64,000 nt of DNA, taken from positions 71,551 through 135,550 of the forward strand of contig NZ_JAAHHW010000006.1 in NCBI RefSeq assembly GCF_010692325.1. Reading direction: 5' to 3'. The DNA comes from Moorena sp. SIO3I8 (lineage in GTDB: Bacteria; Cyanobacteriota; Cyanobacteriia; Cyanobacteriales; Coleofasciculaceae). Both the position numbers and the translations under genes were made by a program. This document shows, one piece after another, positions 34,759-42,988 of the stretch. The notes beneath the pieces are model-generated. The model was not told the origin of the DNA, made no database searches, and was given only the letters and a program-made list of their open reading frames with translations. The stretch's first letter is position 1; each line of letters starts with the position of its first letter.

Positions 34759-35233
34759 TTGGGGTATCCATAGCTGGCAGCTGCGCCAACATGACATAGT
34801 GTTAATTTTAATGTAACATAATGTTAAGAATACTTTTTGTATGTAAATGATTATGTTAAATTAGGAAGTTTTATCCGGAGATAAGCTATTCTTATCGGTG
34901 CCTGCAATCGATTGGTGATAAAATATGAAGCTTACCCGAACAGGTAAGTGTCGGCTTCAAGCTAACCCTAGCTATTCCTTGTGCTTTTAAGCTGGCGTAA
35001 AGTCTTTGCTGACTTGGTGTGGGATGCCACAATAGAGATCCAACTGAAGATCTAAGAGCAGTTTTGACCATTGATAGCCCAATAGCTGATTTGGAGGTAA
35101 GCTCAGAATAAGCTGTTGCTGTAACCAACGCTATGGTCTACTGATTTTAAAACTGCGTTCACCAGATCGAATGTTGCTCTGATGATTATCATCAATCTGT
35201 TGTGATTAGCCGTTCTGATAAGGAAAAATTGCC
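34759..35233. other. Gene-free stretch before the Hpt gene
   Basis: No supported gene on either strand. Bases 34930-34964 form a possible hairpin (GCTTACCCGAACAGGTAAG). The sequence GAAGCTTACCCGAACAGG followed by TAAGTGTCGG is faintly like the right end of the tnpB element at 42850-42890. The AAGGAAAAA at 35220-35227 is the ribosome site of the next gene. Confidence 0.35.
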
Positions 35234-36259
35234 GTGGAAGCTGGGAATCAGCAAAGGATTTTAGGCTATTTCATTGAAGAAGCGAAAGAACACCTGGAAA
35301 CCATTGAACAGGGACTGTTAAATCTGGGCTCAGTGGTCAATGAACCAGAGACGGTTAATGAATTGTTTCGCGCTGCTCATTCTGTAAAAGGCGGGGCGGC
35401 GATGTTGGGATATACAAGTATTCAAAAGACTGCCCATCGTTTAGAGGATTCTTTCAAAGTACTTCAAGAGAATAAGATTAAGGTTGATCAACAGCTGGAG
35501 ACTCTGTTTTTAAAGAGTTATGATACCCTCAAAGCTTTGATTGATCTGTTGGAAGGACCGTTTGGGTTTGAGCAAAGTGAAGCAGAAAAAATTATAAAAG
35601 CAGCTCAGCCAGGCTTTGAACAATTACAGAATTATCTCAAAACTTTGGTCAGTGGTGAGAGTCAATTACCAGCCGCAATGGCTTCTAGCTCTGCTGCTGA
35701 AAAAGCGATTCGTTCTGATCAAGTTTCGACTAGCAAAGCTTCTTCTTCAGCAAAAGGTAAATTTCCCCCAGACTTTGGGCCGAAGGTGATTAGCCTGCTT
35801 AAAGATATGCTAGAGCTGTTTAAACAATCTTCCACACCAACCAATCGCCAACAACTTCAAAAGCTTTGTAAGCGTCTGGCTCAACTGGGGGCTGGGATTG
35901 GTAGTTGGCATAAATTAGTGGGAGTTTGCCATAAAGCGATCGCAAATCCTAAAAACTCCTATATCCAGTTAGCACCATTAGTGATCAAAGAACTCAAGGA
36001 AGCTAGTGACCAGTTGCATGCAGCACAGGGTAATCTAGAGGAGTTGCGAAAGGCAGCGGCTGCGATCGCTCCTAGTTCAGCACTGCAAAAACTAGCAGCT
36101 GTAGGATCTACTGGGCAAAACCGAACCACTAAGGGTAACGAAATTACGATTGCGCTAGAACCAAAAGCCGCCGCCAAGGTACTGATCCAAGCCTTTGATA
36201 AACGCCAGCTGTCAAAACTGATTAAGTTACTGATTCCAGCAACTCGTGCTTCTTCCTAG
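35234..36259 (+). CDS. Protein with an N-terminal Hpt phosphotransfer domain
   Basis: Hpt domains relay phosphate between response regulators and kinases. The 341-residue protein begins with GTG 35234 after AAGGAAAAA. The Hpt helix bundle occupies about 1-115, with phospho-acceptor His49 in FRAAHSVKGGAAMLG. The remainder (about 145-341) is a Ser/Ala/Lys-rich linker, then a helical region that I cannot assign (LLKDMLELFKQSSTP, KALIQAFDKRQLSKL). It has no kinase catalytic domain, so it is not a CheA. No partner kinase is adjacent. Confidence 0.83.
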   Translation: MEAGNQQRILGYFIEEAKEHLETIEQGLLNLGSVVNEPETVNELFRAAHSVKGGAAMLGYTSIQKTAHRLEDSFKVLQENKIKVDQQLETLFLKSYDTLKALIDLLEGPFGFEQSEAEKIIKAAQPGFEQLQNYLKTLVSGESQLPAAMASSSAAEKAIRSDQVSTSKASSSAKGKFPPDFGPKVISLLKDMLELFKQSSTPTNRQQLQKLCKRLAQLGAGIGSWHKLVGVCHKAIANPKNSYIQLAPLVIKELKEASDQLHAAQGNLEELRKAAAAIAPSSALQKLAAVGSTGQNRTTKGNEITIALEPKAAAKVLIQAFDKRQLSKLIKLLIPATRASS

Positions 36260-36281
36260 CCCGACAAGCTGGTTTTTTTGA

Positions 36282-36803
36282 TTAACGTCCTAAGTGCCGT
36301 GATGCCAGCTGGATGGCATCATAAATATCTACATCCCCATCCCCATCAGCATCTAGAAAGCCACTGAGTACAGAATTAGAACCAAGGGGATTCTGAATAT
36401 TGGTGCCAGTCTTGAGGAAATTCAATACCACGGGGACTAGGGTTGGTAGCATAGCTTGGATGATACCAGCATTAATGCCTGTCTTGCTAGTAATTTCTCC
36501 AACAAGCTCCTGGATCTGAGGCGCACTAAAGAGCATATTGACCACTTGAGAACTAGCACCAATGCCACCGAATTGATTAACTAGTGCTTGTACCTGCTCA
36601 TCTCCTTCATTTCTGCGCTTTTCTTGGAGCGCTGAACGCACATACTTACCTACAATTGAGGTGGCAGATTGCACGGCTGAGGGCTGTGTTTGATAGGCAC
36701 CACTCAACTGCTGTACCGTGTTCAGAATATCCCCTAGCTGACTAGAACTAGCTTGTTGTGTAGGACTATTAATGGCACTGATAATAGTATTGAATAAGCT
36801 CAT
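36282..36803 (-). CDS. DUF937-like protein with a C-terminal dockerin-like calcium loop
   Basis: The 173-residue protein has helical repeats rich in Gln/Ser (about 1-135), resembling DUF937 (ITSKTGINAGIIQAMLPTLVPVVLNFL). It ends in DADGDGDVDIYDAIQLASRH (about 150-169), a single EF-hand/dockerin-type Ca-binding loop. The combination may tether the protein or sense calcium, but this is inference. There is no signal peptide. It converges on the Hpt gene with a 22-bp gap. Confidence 0.78.
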   Translation of the reverse strand: MSLFNTIISAINSPTQQASSSQLGDILNTVQQLSGAYQTQPSAVQSATSIVGKYVRSALQEKRRNEGDEQVQALVNQFGGIGASSQVVNMLFSAPQIQELVGEITSKTGINAGIIQAMLPTLVPVVLNFLKTGTNIQNPLGSNSVLSGFLDADGDGDVDIYDAIQLASRHLGR

Positions 36804-37294
36804 TGTTTTTTAAAAGATTTAAACAGTCAGTTTGAAACAGTTCTTTGCCAAATCAATTATAAATTGCTGATAGCTTAGTATAGCGAAAGGCAAGAGGCAA
36901 GAGCGATGCAGCGCGGTCTTGGGGAGCCAGTGCGGTCTTGGGGGTTCCCCCCATGAGCAACTGGCGTGGTTTCCCCCACTCGCGCTTTGCATCAAGACGG
37001 CAAGAGGCAAGAGGGGAAAGATATCCGGAGTTTTATGGCACAGCGTCTCGGGTTCAGGAGATGGGGGAATTCTTGCCGGATCTTCTAATACTAAGTTGCG
37101 GTCAAAGGTACAACTTTCTCTTCCGCCAATCTCTCCATCTCCCTATCTCCCTATCTCCCTATCTCCCTATCTCCCCATCTCCCTATCTCCCTATCTCCCC
37201 ATCTCCCTATCTCCCCATCTCCCTATCCAACTAATCTACTCTCTTTGAATGCAACTCGGTATAAGATTAATAATTAAAAGCTATCCTATCTTCC
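36804..37294. repeat. Intergenic region with a family-C repeat and an octamer array
   Basis: Bases 36904-37000 hold a family-C element: GCGATGCAGCGCGGTCTTGG, then GGTTCCCCCCATGAGC, ending in GCTTTGCATCAAGACGG. Bases 37134-37226 are an array of about eleven CTCCCTAT octamers with CTCCCCAT variants. Short frames across the array encode only repeat peptides and are not taken as genes. Confidence 0.8.
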
Positions 37295-38839
37295 ATGCCC
37301 CTGCCACGCCTACTAACCCTAATTATTGGTCTCATTATTATTCTGGGGCTAATGCTTTGGTTGATTAATGGTATATACCAACTGTATATCCAAATTTCCT
37401 TTACTGCTCCGGTACTGGCTAATTTAGTGCTGCTGTTGCTGATGATCTTGCTAGGGCTACTAATATGGGCCTTAATCTACACCATGGGGTTATTTGGTAA
37501 ATCCCGGAAACGGCCAGGTAAGGGTCGTCTGGAACCTAAAGCCCCCGAGGTTAAAACCGAAGCAGCAGAAGAAACCCTTAAAGCAGTAAGGCAACAGGTC
37601 AAACAGATTCAGGATGAAGTGTCACGGCAAGCGATGCTGCGCCGCTCTGAGGAAATTGAAGCTATCCTCTCCCGTGGGGAACTGTTAGTGGTAGTGTTTG
37701 GTACTGGTTCAGCGGGGAAAACTTCTCTAGTGAATGCTTTGATTGGTCGGATGGTGGGTGAAGTCGGTGCCCCCATGGGAACGACGGAAGTTGGGGAAAC
37801 CTACAAACTAAAGCTGAAGGGATTAGAACGCCCGATTCTGATTACTGATACACCAGGAATTTTAGAATCTGGTGTGGTTGGCACTCAGCGAGAGCAATGG
37901 GCACGACATCTAGCAACGGAAGCGGATTTGTTGTTGTTCGTGGTGGATAACGATTTACGACATTCAGAGTATGATCCATTCCAAAAATTGGCACAGATTG
38001 GAAAGCGATCGCTTCTGGTGTTCAATAAAATTGACTTGTACACGGAACAAGACTCAGAAAGGATTCTAGCACGATTGCGCCAGCGAGTAAGGGGCTTTAT
38101 TGCTGCTTCAGATGTAGTTGCGATCGCAGCCAATCCCCAGCCTGTTACCCTAGACAATGGTCAACTTTGCCAACCTGAACCGGAAATTTTGCCCTTAATC
38201 CGTCGCTTAGCTGCTGTATTAAGAGCAGAGGGAGAAGAGTTGATTGCTGATAACATACTGCTACAATCCCAACGCTTAGGCCAAGAAACTCGACACATCC
38301 TCGACAAGCAGCGCAGGCGAGAAGCAGAAAAAGTTGTGGAACGGTTCCAGTGGATTGGGGCCAGTGTAATTTCTCTGACTCCCTTACCCGTGGTGGATTT
38401 GTTAGCAACTGCAGCAGTTAATGCCCAAATGGTGGTGGAAATTGGCAAAATCTACGGCTGTGAACTGAATATGGAACGGGGTCGGGAATTAGCCCTATCC
38501 TTGGGAAAAACCTTAGCTAGTTTGGGTATTGTCAAGGGAGCGATTCAAATCCTTAGCACTACACTAAGGTTGAATCTTGCCACCTATGTTGTAGGCAAAG
38601 CCATTCAGGGGGTAACTGCTGCTTATCTGATCCGAATTGCTGGGAAAAGCTTTATTGAATACTTCCGCAATGACCAAGACTGGGGAGATGGAGGGATGAG
38701 TGAAGTGGTGCAGAAGCAGTTTCAGTTAAACCAGCGCGATGAGTTTATTAAAGCCTTTGTCAGTGAAGCGATCGCAAAAGTAGTCCAACCTCTGACCGGG
38801 AAACCAGAAGCCCAATCACCAATGGATGAAAGGGACTAA
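37295..38839 (+). CDS. Membrane-anchored dynamin/Era-like GTPase with DUF697-type tail
   Basis: The 514-residue protein has two N-terminal membrane helices (about 5-27 and 38-62) and a Lys/Arg/Glu-rich coiled linker (65-125). A G domain follows: G1 GTGSAGKTSLVNAL (about 137-150), G3 DTPGILE (about 190-196) and G4 NKIDLYT (about 244-250). A hydrophobic C-terminal region (about 355-470, VISLTPLPVVDLLATAAVNAQM) resembles the YcjF/DUF697 domain. It is likely attached to the cytoplasmic or thylakoid membrane. The role is unknown. A clear terminator follows at 38944. Confidence 0.87.
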   Translation: MPLPRLLTLIIGLIIILGLMLWLINGIYQLYIQISFTAPVLANLVLLLLMILLGLLIWALIYTMGLFGKSRKRPGKGRLEPKAPEVKTEAAEETLKAVRQQVKQIQDEVSRQAMLRRSEEIEAILSRGELLVVVFGTGSAGKTSLVNALIGRMVGEVGAPMGTTEVGETYKLKLKGLERPILITDTPGILESGVVGTQREQWARHLATEADLLLFVVDNDLRHSEYDPFQKLAQIGKRSLLVFNKIDLYTEQDSERILARLRQRVRGFIAASDVVAIAANPQPVTLDNGQLCQPEPEILPLIRRLAAVLRAEGEELIADNILLQSQRLGQETRHILDKQRRREAEKVVERFQWIGASVISLTPLPVVDLLATAAVNAQMVVEIGKIYGCELNMERGRELALSLGKTLASLGIVKGAIQILSTTLRLNLATYVVGKAIQGVTAAYLIRIAGKSFIEYFRNDQDWGDGGMSEVVQKQFQLNQRDEFIKAFVSEAIAKVVQPLTGKPEAQSPMDERD

Positions 38840-38943
38840 ATCAAGGGCAAAGCCAGGAAATCATAAATCTCCGCCAGAATGCCTATCAAATCGACTCACA
38901 TTCCTGTTTAATTAAATAGAGTAGATTCAATGTTTTCTCCAGC

Positions 38944-38980
38944 CCCCCATGCCCCTCACATCAATGGGGGTTTCTTTTTA
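38944..38980 (+). terminator. Rho-independent terminator after the GTPase gene
   Basis: Stem CCCCCAT (38944-38950) pairs with ATGGGGG (38964-38970), followed by TTTCTTTTTA. It lies about 105 bp past the stop codon. Confidence 0.7.
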
Positions 38981-39039
38981 TCTATTGTTTTCTATATCGT
39001 TTTCTCCAGGATACGAATCAACTACCTATAGTCAAAGCA

Positions 39040-39240
39040 CTAGGTAGCAAGCTTCACCCTGCCCCGATTTACAGCGTGGAGCAATCTGTCGATGGAGTCT
39101 CGCTCTTCGGAGGTGAGTGAATCCTCCAATAGTGCTGCCATCAATCCATATCGATCAGCAAGAGTAATTTTTCCAGAGCTGCTAACTTTAGCAAATAGTT
39201 CTGGTATAGCACCGGGAATAAGACGAACTGGAGCCAACAT
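39040..39240 (-). CDS. Small conserved-looking protein of unknown function
   Basis: The 66-residue product has a compact, mixed composition (ITLADRYGLMAALLEDSLTSEERDSIDRLLHAVNRGR), with two helices suggested by the ADRYGLMAALLED and EERDSIDRLLHAV segments. I recall similar short proteins in other cyanobacteria. There is no signal peptide or metal motif. It does not pair with a toxin. The start is ATG 39240. Confidence 0.6.
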   Translation of the reverse strand: MLAPVRLIPGAIPELFAKVSSSGKITLADRYGLMAALLEDSLTSEERDSIDRLLHAVNRGRVKLAT

Positions 39241-39570
39241 TATACTATAGGGTAATGGCTGTTGTTTATATTTTTAACCTTTTTCCGGAGCTTGGGGATG
39301 TGGGGCTATACCCCCTGTGATATTAATTCTGGTTGGGTACCCATAATCTTAGGGAGGGTGGGGAGAAACGGAGGTGTGGGGAGATGGGAAGATGGGGGAG
39401 ATTTTTATTAAAGGTAATTATTCTGAGATGATATCAGAAGTCAGGATTCAGGAATCATAATCATTGATTTTAAAGTAATTTTTCGATAAATTGGGAAAAA
39501 ATAAGCAAATATATCTTTATACTACTGCTATGCTGGCTTAATTATTCTGCTAAATTCTTCTAAGGAGACC
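39241..39570. other. Gene-free low-complexity stretch
   Basis: Contains G-rich irregular repeats at 39352-39402 (GGGTGGGGAGA, GTGTGGGGAGATGGG) and an AT-rich segment at 39450-39560. No gene, tRNA or clear regulatory site was seen. Confidence 0.4.
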
Positions 39571-40410
39571 CTACTTCTGAGCTAACAGTGCTTTAGCCTT
39601 TTGCCAGAGAGCATCCAACTCATCTAAGGTGTAATCAGACAGTGGGCGCTCAGCCAATGCTTCCACTTGGGCTAACCTTTCAATAAAGCGTGCTTGGGTT
39701 CCCTGCAAAGCAGCTGAAGGGTCAAGGTCATACCAACGCGCTATATTAATCAGAGTAAACAGTACGTCTCCCAATTCTGCTTCCTGGTGGGCTTTATCGT
39801 CCTGTTCAAGTGCTTGTTGAAACTCAGCCAATTCTTCGTGAAACTTATCCCAAACTCCCTCAACATTATCCCACTCAAACCCACCACTAGCGGCCTTTTT
39901 CGATATCTTCATCCCAGCCATTAGGGGGGGAAGGGTTTTACTATAGCGACTGAGTTTATGACTCAATAATTGCTTATCCGCAACGGTTTCTCCTTTCTCT
40001 GCTGCCTTAATGTCCTCCCAGTTTTGACGCACCTCCTCGACATTATCAACCTGGACATCACCGAACACATGGGGATGACGGCGGATTAGTTTTTGAGTAA
40101 TCCCCTGAGCTACCTCGGTCAAGGTAAACTGACCTTGCTCACTACTAATCTGAGCTTGCAGAACTACCTGCAATAACAAATCCCCCAACTCCTCTGCGAT
40201 CGCATTTTGATTGTTACTGCGAATCGCATCCACTACTTCATAAGCTTCTTCAATCACATAAGGAATTAGGGACTGAGGGGTCTGAGCCAAATCCCAAGGA
40301 CAACCACCCTCAGGCGATCGCAATCTGGCTACCACATCAATCAACTCTTGCAAAGCGGCCAACATCGAAACCTGATCAACTGGCTGAGCTTGTTCCGGGG
40401 AAGTAGACAT
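39571..40410 (-). CDS. mazG: Nucleoside triphosphate pyrophosphohydrolase
   Basis: MazG hydrolyses (d)NTPs to the monophosphates and pyrophosphate, clearing abnormal nucleotides and affecting (p)ppGpp levels. The 279-residue protein holds two MazG-like halves: SPEGGCPWDLAQTPQSLIPYVIEEAYEVVDAI with EELGDLLLQVVLQ (about 34-85), and GGFEWDNVEGVWDKFHEELAEF with EAELGDVLFTLINIARW (about 172-225). Both halves have the EExxD-type metal motif. Length and order match bacterial MazG. Confidence 0.95.
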   Translation of the reverse strand: MSTSPEQAQPVDQVSMLAALQELIDVVARLRSPEGGCPWDLAQTPQSLIPYVIEEAYEVVDAIRSNNQNAIAEELGDLLLQVVLQAQISSEQGQFTLTEVAQGITQKLIRRHPHVFGDVQVDNVEEVRQNWEDIKAAEKGETVADKQLLSHKLSRYSKTLPPLMAGMKISKKAASGGFEWDNVEGVWDKFHEELAEFQQALEQDDKAHQEAELGDVLFTLINIARWYDLDPSAALQGTQARFIERLAQVEALAERPLSDYTLDELDALWQKAKALLAQK

Positions 40411-40508
40411 AAAACCGAAAAGCGAAACGCCACTTAATTAGTCTTAACGAAATCTACCACTAATGCCAAATTTTAACCAGCTAATGATACTGGAAAACCC
40501 GATCACAT

Positions 40509-41117
40509 CTAACTTCCCTTGCCTTTGCGTGCTTTGCGTCTTTGTGGTTTACTCTTACCGGCACCCCTGCCCTTGCTCCTCCCTTGCTTGCCAGACCATA
40601 ACCCCGTGATCCCCCTTTTTTTAAACTCCTTATAAGCGGAACTTCCCCAATCACTGACAAAATGCGCGATCGCACCCAACTCTAATCCCACCACACAGGC
40701 CATCAACCAGGTACGATATTCCCACACCCTACCGCCCAGCTCTTGAATCAGCTCCAGCCAACGATCTGGTTCATCTTGGAATAGCTGAAACACCAGCAAT
40801 CCCACACCCCCAAACAAGACGATCCAATTGGCTAGATAAAGCAGTCGCAAAATTGTCCCAATCACTGGTCCATGAGAAAAAATAGAACGGTGAGGCACCA
40901 TCCTCTGATAAGGGATCCAAATCCAGCGCAACCAGCCCCAACGCTTAAAGGGTCGAGAGTATAGATCTAAATCAGGGCTAAACATCAAGCCACCGAACAG
41001 GAACCCTCCAGCTACAATCAAGGTCAAATCACTACTCCGGGTTACTACCAGGCTCAAAACCGTGACTACTGGCAAACTCCACAAGGTTATGCGATCATGT
41101 ATATAGCCAGAGGACAT
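40509..41117 (-). CDS. DUF2227-type metal-binding membrane protein
   Basis: The 202-residue protein begins SSGYIHDRITLW, then a membrane helix (about 15-42), FSPDLDLYSRP (about 52-62) and RMVPHRSIFSHGP (about 80-92). The His/Asp motifs could hold a metal, as proposed for DUF2227. Two further helices lie at about 95-120 and 140-165. The C-terminus is very basic (SGKQGRSKGRGAGKSKPQRR). The exact role is unknown. Confidence 0.82.
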   Translation of the reverse strand: MSSGYIHDRITLWSLPVVTVLSLVVTRSSDLTLIVAGGFLFGGLMFSPDLDLYSRPFKRWGWLRWIWIPYQRMVPHRSIFSHGPVIGTILRLLYLANWIVLFGGVGLLVFQLFQDEPDRWLELIQELGGRVWEYRTWLMACVVGLELGAIAHFVSDWGSSAYKEFKKRGITGLWSGKQGRSKGRGAGKSKPQRRKARKGKGS

Positions 41118-41177
41118 ATTTTTTATAGTTGTTGTCGTCTTTGGAAAAATATGCTATAGTAAGTAAGTATTGCATAC

Positions 41178-41249
41178 GGGCGGTTAGCTCAGCGGTAGAG
41201 CGCCTGCCTTACAAGCAGGACGTCACTGGTTCGAATCCAGTACTGCCCA
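41178..41249 (+). tRNA. tRNA-Val (anticodon TAC)
   Basis: A 72-nt cloverleaf: acceptor GGGCGGT/ACTGCCC with one GU pair, D arm GCTC-AGCGGTA-GAGC, anticodon arm CCTGC-CTTACAA-GCAGG, T arm ACTGG-TTCGAAT-CCAGT, discriminator A. CCA is not encoded. A decayed partial copy is at 45190-45251. Confidence 0.95.
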
Positions 41250-41282
41250 TGTCCGTTAAATTCCAAAGTTAAACTCCAAGGT

Positions 41283-41322
41283 TAAACAAAGAACTAACTC
41301 TCGCTTGTTAGTTCTTTGTTTA
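41283..41322 (+). terminator. Strong hairpin terminator after tRNA-Val
   Basis: A perfect 16-bp stem, TAAACAAAGAACTAAC (41283-41298) with its complement at 41307-41322, and an 8-base loop. There is no long T tract beyond TTTGTTTA, so it may also act as a bidirectional barrier. Confidence 0.65.
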
Positions 41323-41425
41323 CTACCTCCCTTTGATTAGCTAACCCGCGAGAAGCCCCGCGCCCTACTTGATAAAGTGGGCGTCGGGATGATAGCGGGG
41401 CAATGAAGTGAAACGTAATTGCCAA

Positions 41426-41566
41426 CTAAGACTCTTTTGGTTCAGGGAAACGAGCTATCAGGCTTCTAAGCAGCTCAGAACAGGTCATCCCTCTGCGATC
41501 AGCTTCCTGTTTCAGCTGCTTCTTTTCAAAACTAGTCAGCCTAATCATTAAATTTTTATCTTTCAT
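41426..41566 (-). CDS. Small ribbon-helix-helix-type protein divergent from tnpB
   Basis: The 46-residue product has a strand (KNLMIRLT) and two helices (SFEKKQLKQEADRRG and TCSELLRSLIARF), the CopG/MobC-like RHH layout. It is divergent from tnpB, with 58 bp between start codons and an AACAC/GTGTT inverted repeat in the gap. It probably controls both genes. Its sequence differs from the RHH protein at 33888, but the arrangement is the same. Confidence 0.68.
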   Translation of the reverse strand: MKDKNLMIRLTSFEKKQLKQEADRRGMTCSELLRSLIARFPEPKES

Positions 41567-41584
41567 TTTGCCTTGACATCTGTA

Positions 41585-41596
41585 AACACAAGTGTT
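41585..41596. promoter_or_regulatory. Inverted-repeat operator candidate between RHH gene and tnpB
   Basis: AACAC-AA-GTGTT lies between the divergent starts at 41566 and 41625. The half-site is the same as in the operator candidate at 33858-33882 (AACACA / TGTGTT), though the spacing differs. Confidence 0.55.
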
Positions 41597-41624
41597 ATTT
41601 TGATAATAGGTCGAAAAACAGGAG

Positions 41625-42878
41625 ATGGCAATAATGAGGGCAGCTTATCAATACCGCTTAAGATTAACCAAGTCACAAGAAGCAGAAGTAGAGAAATGGC
41701 TTGACATGCTTAGGTGTCAATACAACTACCTACTAGCTGACAGATTCAACTGGTATGAGCAAAATCGCTGTTCTATCAACTCTTGCCCTCTTGTTTGCCA
41801 CCTACCGGCTCTAAGAAATAACCCTGACTACTTTTCCCAGAAAAAGACTTTACCTCAATTAAAGAAGGATAGACCCTGGTATAGTTCAGTGCAGTCTCAA
41901 GTTCTTCAAGACTGCGTCAAAAAAGTAGATCTAGCTTTTAAACGGTTTCTTAAAGGGGATGTCAACGGGAGAAAGAGCGGAAGACCTCGCTTCAAAGGGA
42001 AAAATAGATATAGATCGTTTACTTTCCCTTCTTTGGGCAAAACTCCTATAAATGGGAATATCTTGACTCTTCCAAAATTTGGGAAAGTTAAGATGATTTA
42101 TCATCGACCCATTCCAGAAGGATTTAAGATCAAGACAGCTACCATTACCCGGAAAACTGACGGTTATTACGTCACGCTGTCTATTCAAGATGATACCGTA
42201 TCGGAAATTATCCCCATAGACAAGGTGGATAACCCTGTCGGGATAGACATGGGACTTAAATCTTTCCTGGTAAAGTCTGATGGTTCAGAGGTACCTATCC
42301 CCCAATACTATCGGAAAGCTCAAAAACGATTAAAGAAAATCCAGAAAACTGTCAGCAGATCAAAGAAAGGAAGTAATAATAGGAAAAAAGCTGTTAGTAA
42401 GTTAGGAAAAGCTCACAAAAAAGTAGCTGACACTCGAAAAGACTTTCATTTTAAAACAGCAAAAAATCTACTAGACAACCACGATCTAGTAGCTCATGAG
42501 AAACTCAACATTAAGGGTTTAGCCAAGACTAAACTAGCTAAATCTGTCTTAGATGCTGGATGGGGGCAGTTCCTGTCTATTTTGTCAGTCAAAGCCGTTC
42601 GCGTAGCGTGGCCTACGGCCTTAAATGCTGGACTGATTGCAAAAGCAGTGAACCCCAGAAATACCAGCCAAAACTGTTCCAATTGTGGAACAAAAGTCCC
42701 TAAAGAATTAAAAGACCGCATCCATTCTTGTCCTCACTGTGGTTTTACAGCAGATCGTGATGTGAATGCGGCAATAAACATTTTAAATTTGGCGGTGGGG
42801 CGTCCCGTCAGGAGTAAAGCTTGCCGAGTAACCGAAGGGGTACCTGGTGTTGGCAAGAAGCCCGCGTTGTCCCGTTAG
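41625..42878 (+). CDS. tnpB: TnpB-family RNA-guided nuclease with a repeat-derived insertion
   Basis: This 417-residue TnpB belongs to a third subfamily. Asp208 (GIDMGLKSF), Glu292 (VAHEKLNIKGL), the zinc ribbon (CSNC 351/354 and CPHC 369/372) and DRDVNAA (about 377-383) are all present. Residues about 325-334 (VRVAWPTALN, from 42597-42626) are encoded by a family-A repeat in frame, just before the NPRNTSQ motif. Activity may survive because the insertion lies between motifs. The start at ATG 41625 follows GGAG. It is paired with a divergent RHH gene; no tnpA is present. Confidence 0.9.
   Translation: MAIMRAAYQYRLRLTKSQEAEVEKWLDMLRCQYNYLLADRFNWYEQNRCSINSCPLVCHLPALRNNPDYFSQKKTLPQLKKDRPWYSSVQSQVLQDCVKKVDLAFKRFLKGDVNGRKSGRPRFKGKNRYRSFTFPSLGKTPINGNILTLPKFGKVKMIYHRPIPEGFKIKTATITRKTDGYYVTLSIQDDTVSEIIPIDKVDNPVGIDMGLKSFLVKSDGSEVPIPQYYRKAQKRLKKIQKTVSRSKKGSNNRKKAVSKLGKAHKKVADTRKDFHFKTAKNLLDNHDLVAHEKLNIKGLAKTKLAKSVLDAGWGQFLSILSVKAVRVAWPTALNAGLIAKAVNPRNTSQNCSNCGTKVPKELKDRIHSCPHCGFTADRDVNAAINILNLAVGRPVRSKACRVTEGVPGVGKKPALSR
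42597..42626. repeat. Family-A repeat inside tnpB
   Basis: GTTCGCGTAGCGTGGCCTAC plus GGCC. It is in frame and adds about ten residues (VRVAWPTALN). The same core lies in the esterase (54355-54392) and CHAT-CHASE2 (59921-59952) genes and in many intergenic places. Confidence 0.8.
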
Positions 42879-42907
42879 GGCAACGTCGGGAGTACGTCAC
42901 CATCATA

Positions 42908-42986
42908 GCTAAGGCTGATAGCTGACGGCTGACGGCTGTTCGCCTAGCGTGAGCTTTTAGCTGACGGCTGACGGCTGACGGCTGAA
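42908..42986. repeat. GCTGACG heptamer array with an embedded family-A fragment
   Basis: Units of GCTGACG at 42916-42939 and 42958-42985 flank GTTCGCCTAGCGTGAGC (42940-42956), a diverged family-A core. Confidence 0.75.
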
Positions 42987-42988
42987 CA

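Larger units (their letters stand above)
41350..42897 (+). mobile_element. tnpB element carrying a divergent RHH gene
   Basis: The left side has a hairpin, GCCCCGCGCCCTACTTGATA with AAGTGGGCGTCGGG and GCGGGGC (41357-41403). The right side ends with GCCCGCGTTGTCCCGTTAGG then GCAACGTCGGGAGTACGTC (42850-42889). Left and right share the GAAGCCC...GTCGGG theme, as in IS200/IS605-type ends. The element carries tnpB (41625-42878) and an oppositely oriented RHH gene (41426-41566), but no tnpA. Exact ends are uncertain by 10-20 bases because there is no second complete copy in the window. Confidence 0.6.

Noticed and set aside
34892-35128. A 78-codon minus-strand open frame before the Hpt gene
   Set aside because: No recognisable motif and no ribosome site; treated as chance.
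35234-36259. CheA-type chemotaxis kinase
   Set aside because: Only the Hpt domain is present; the dimerisation, ATPase and CheW-like domains are absent.
37134-37226. Possible CRISPR array because of regular short repeats
   Set aside because: Units are 8 bases with no spacers; no cas genes lie in the window.
36919-37248. Open frames over the CTCCCTAT array (about 100 codons)
   Set aside because: The translation is only a repeat-derived SPYLPIS pattern, and two overlapping frames show it equally.
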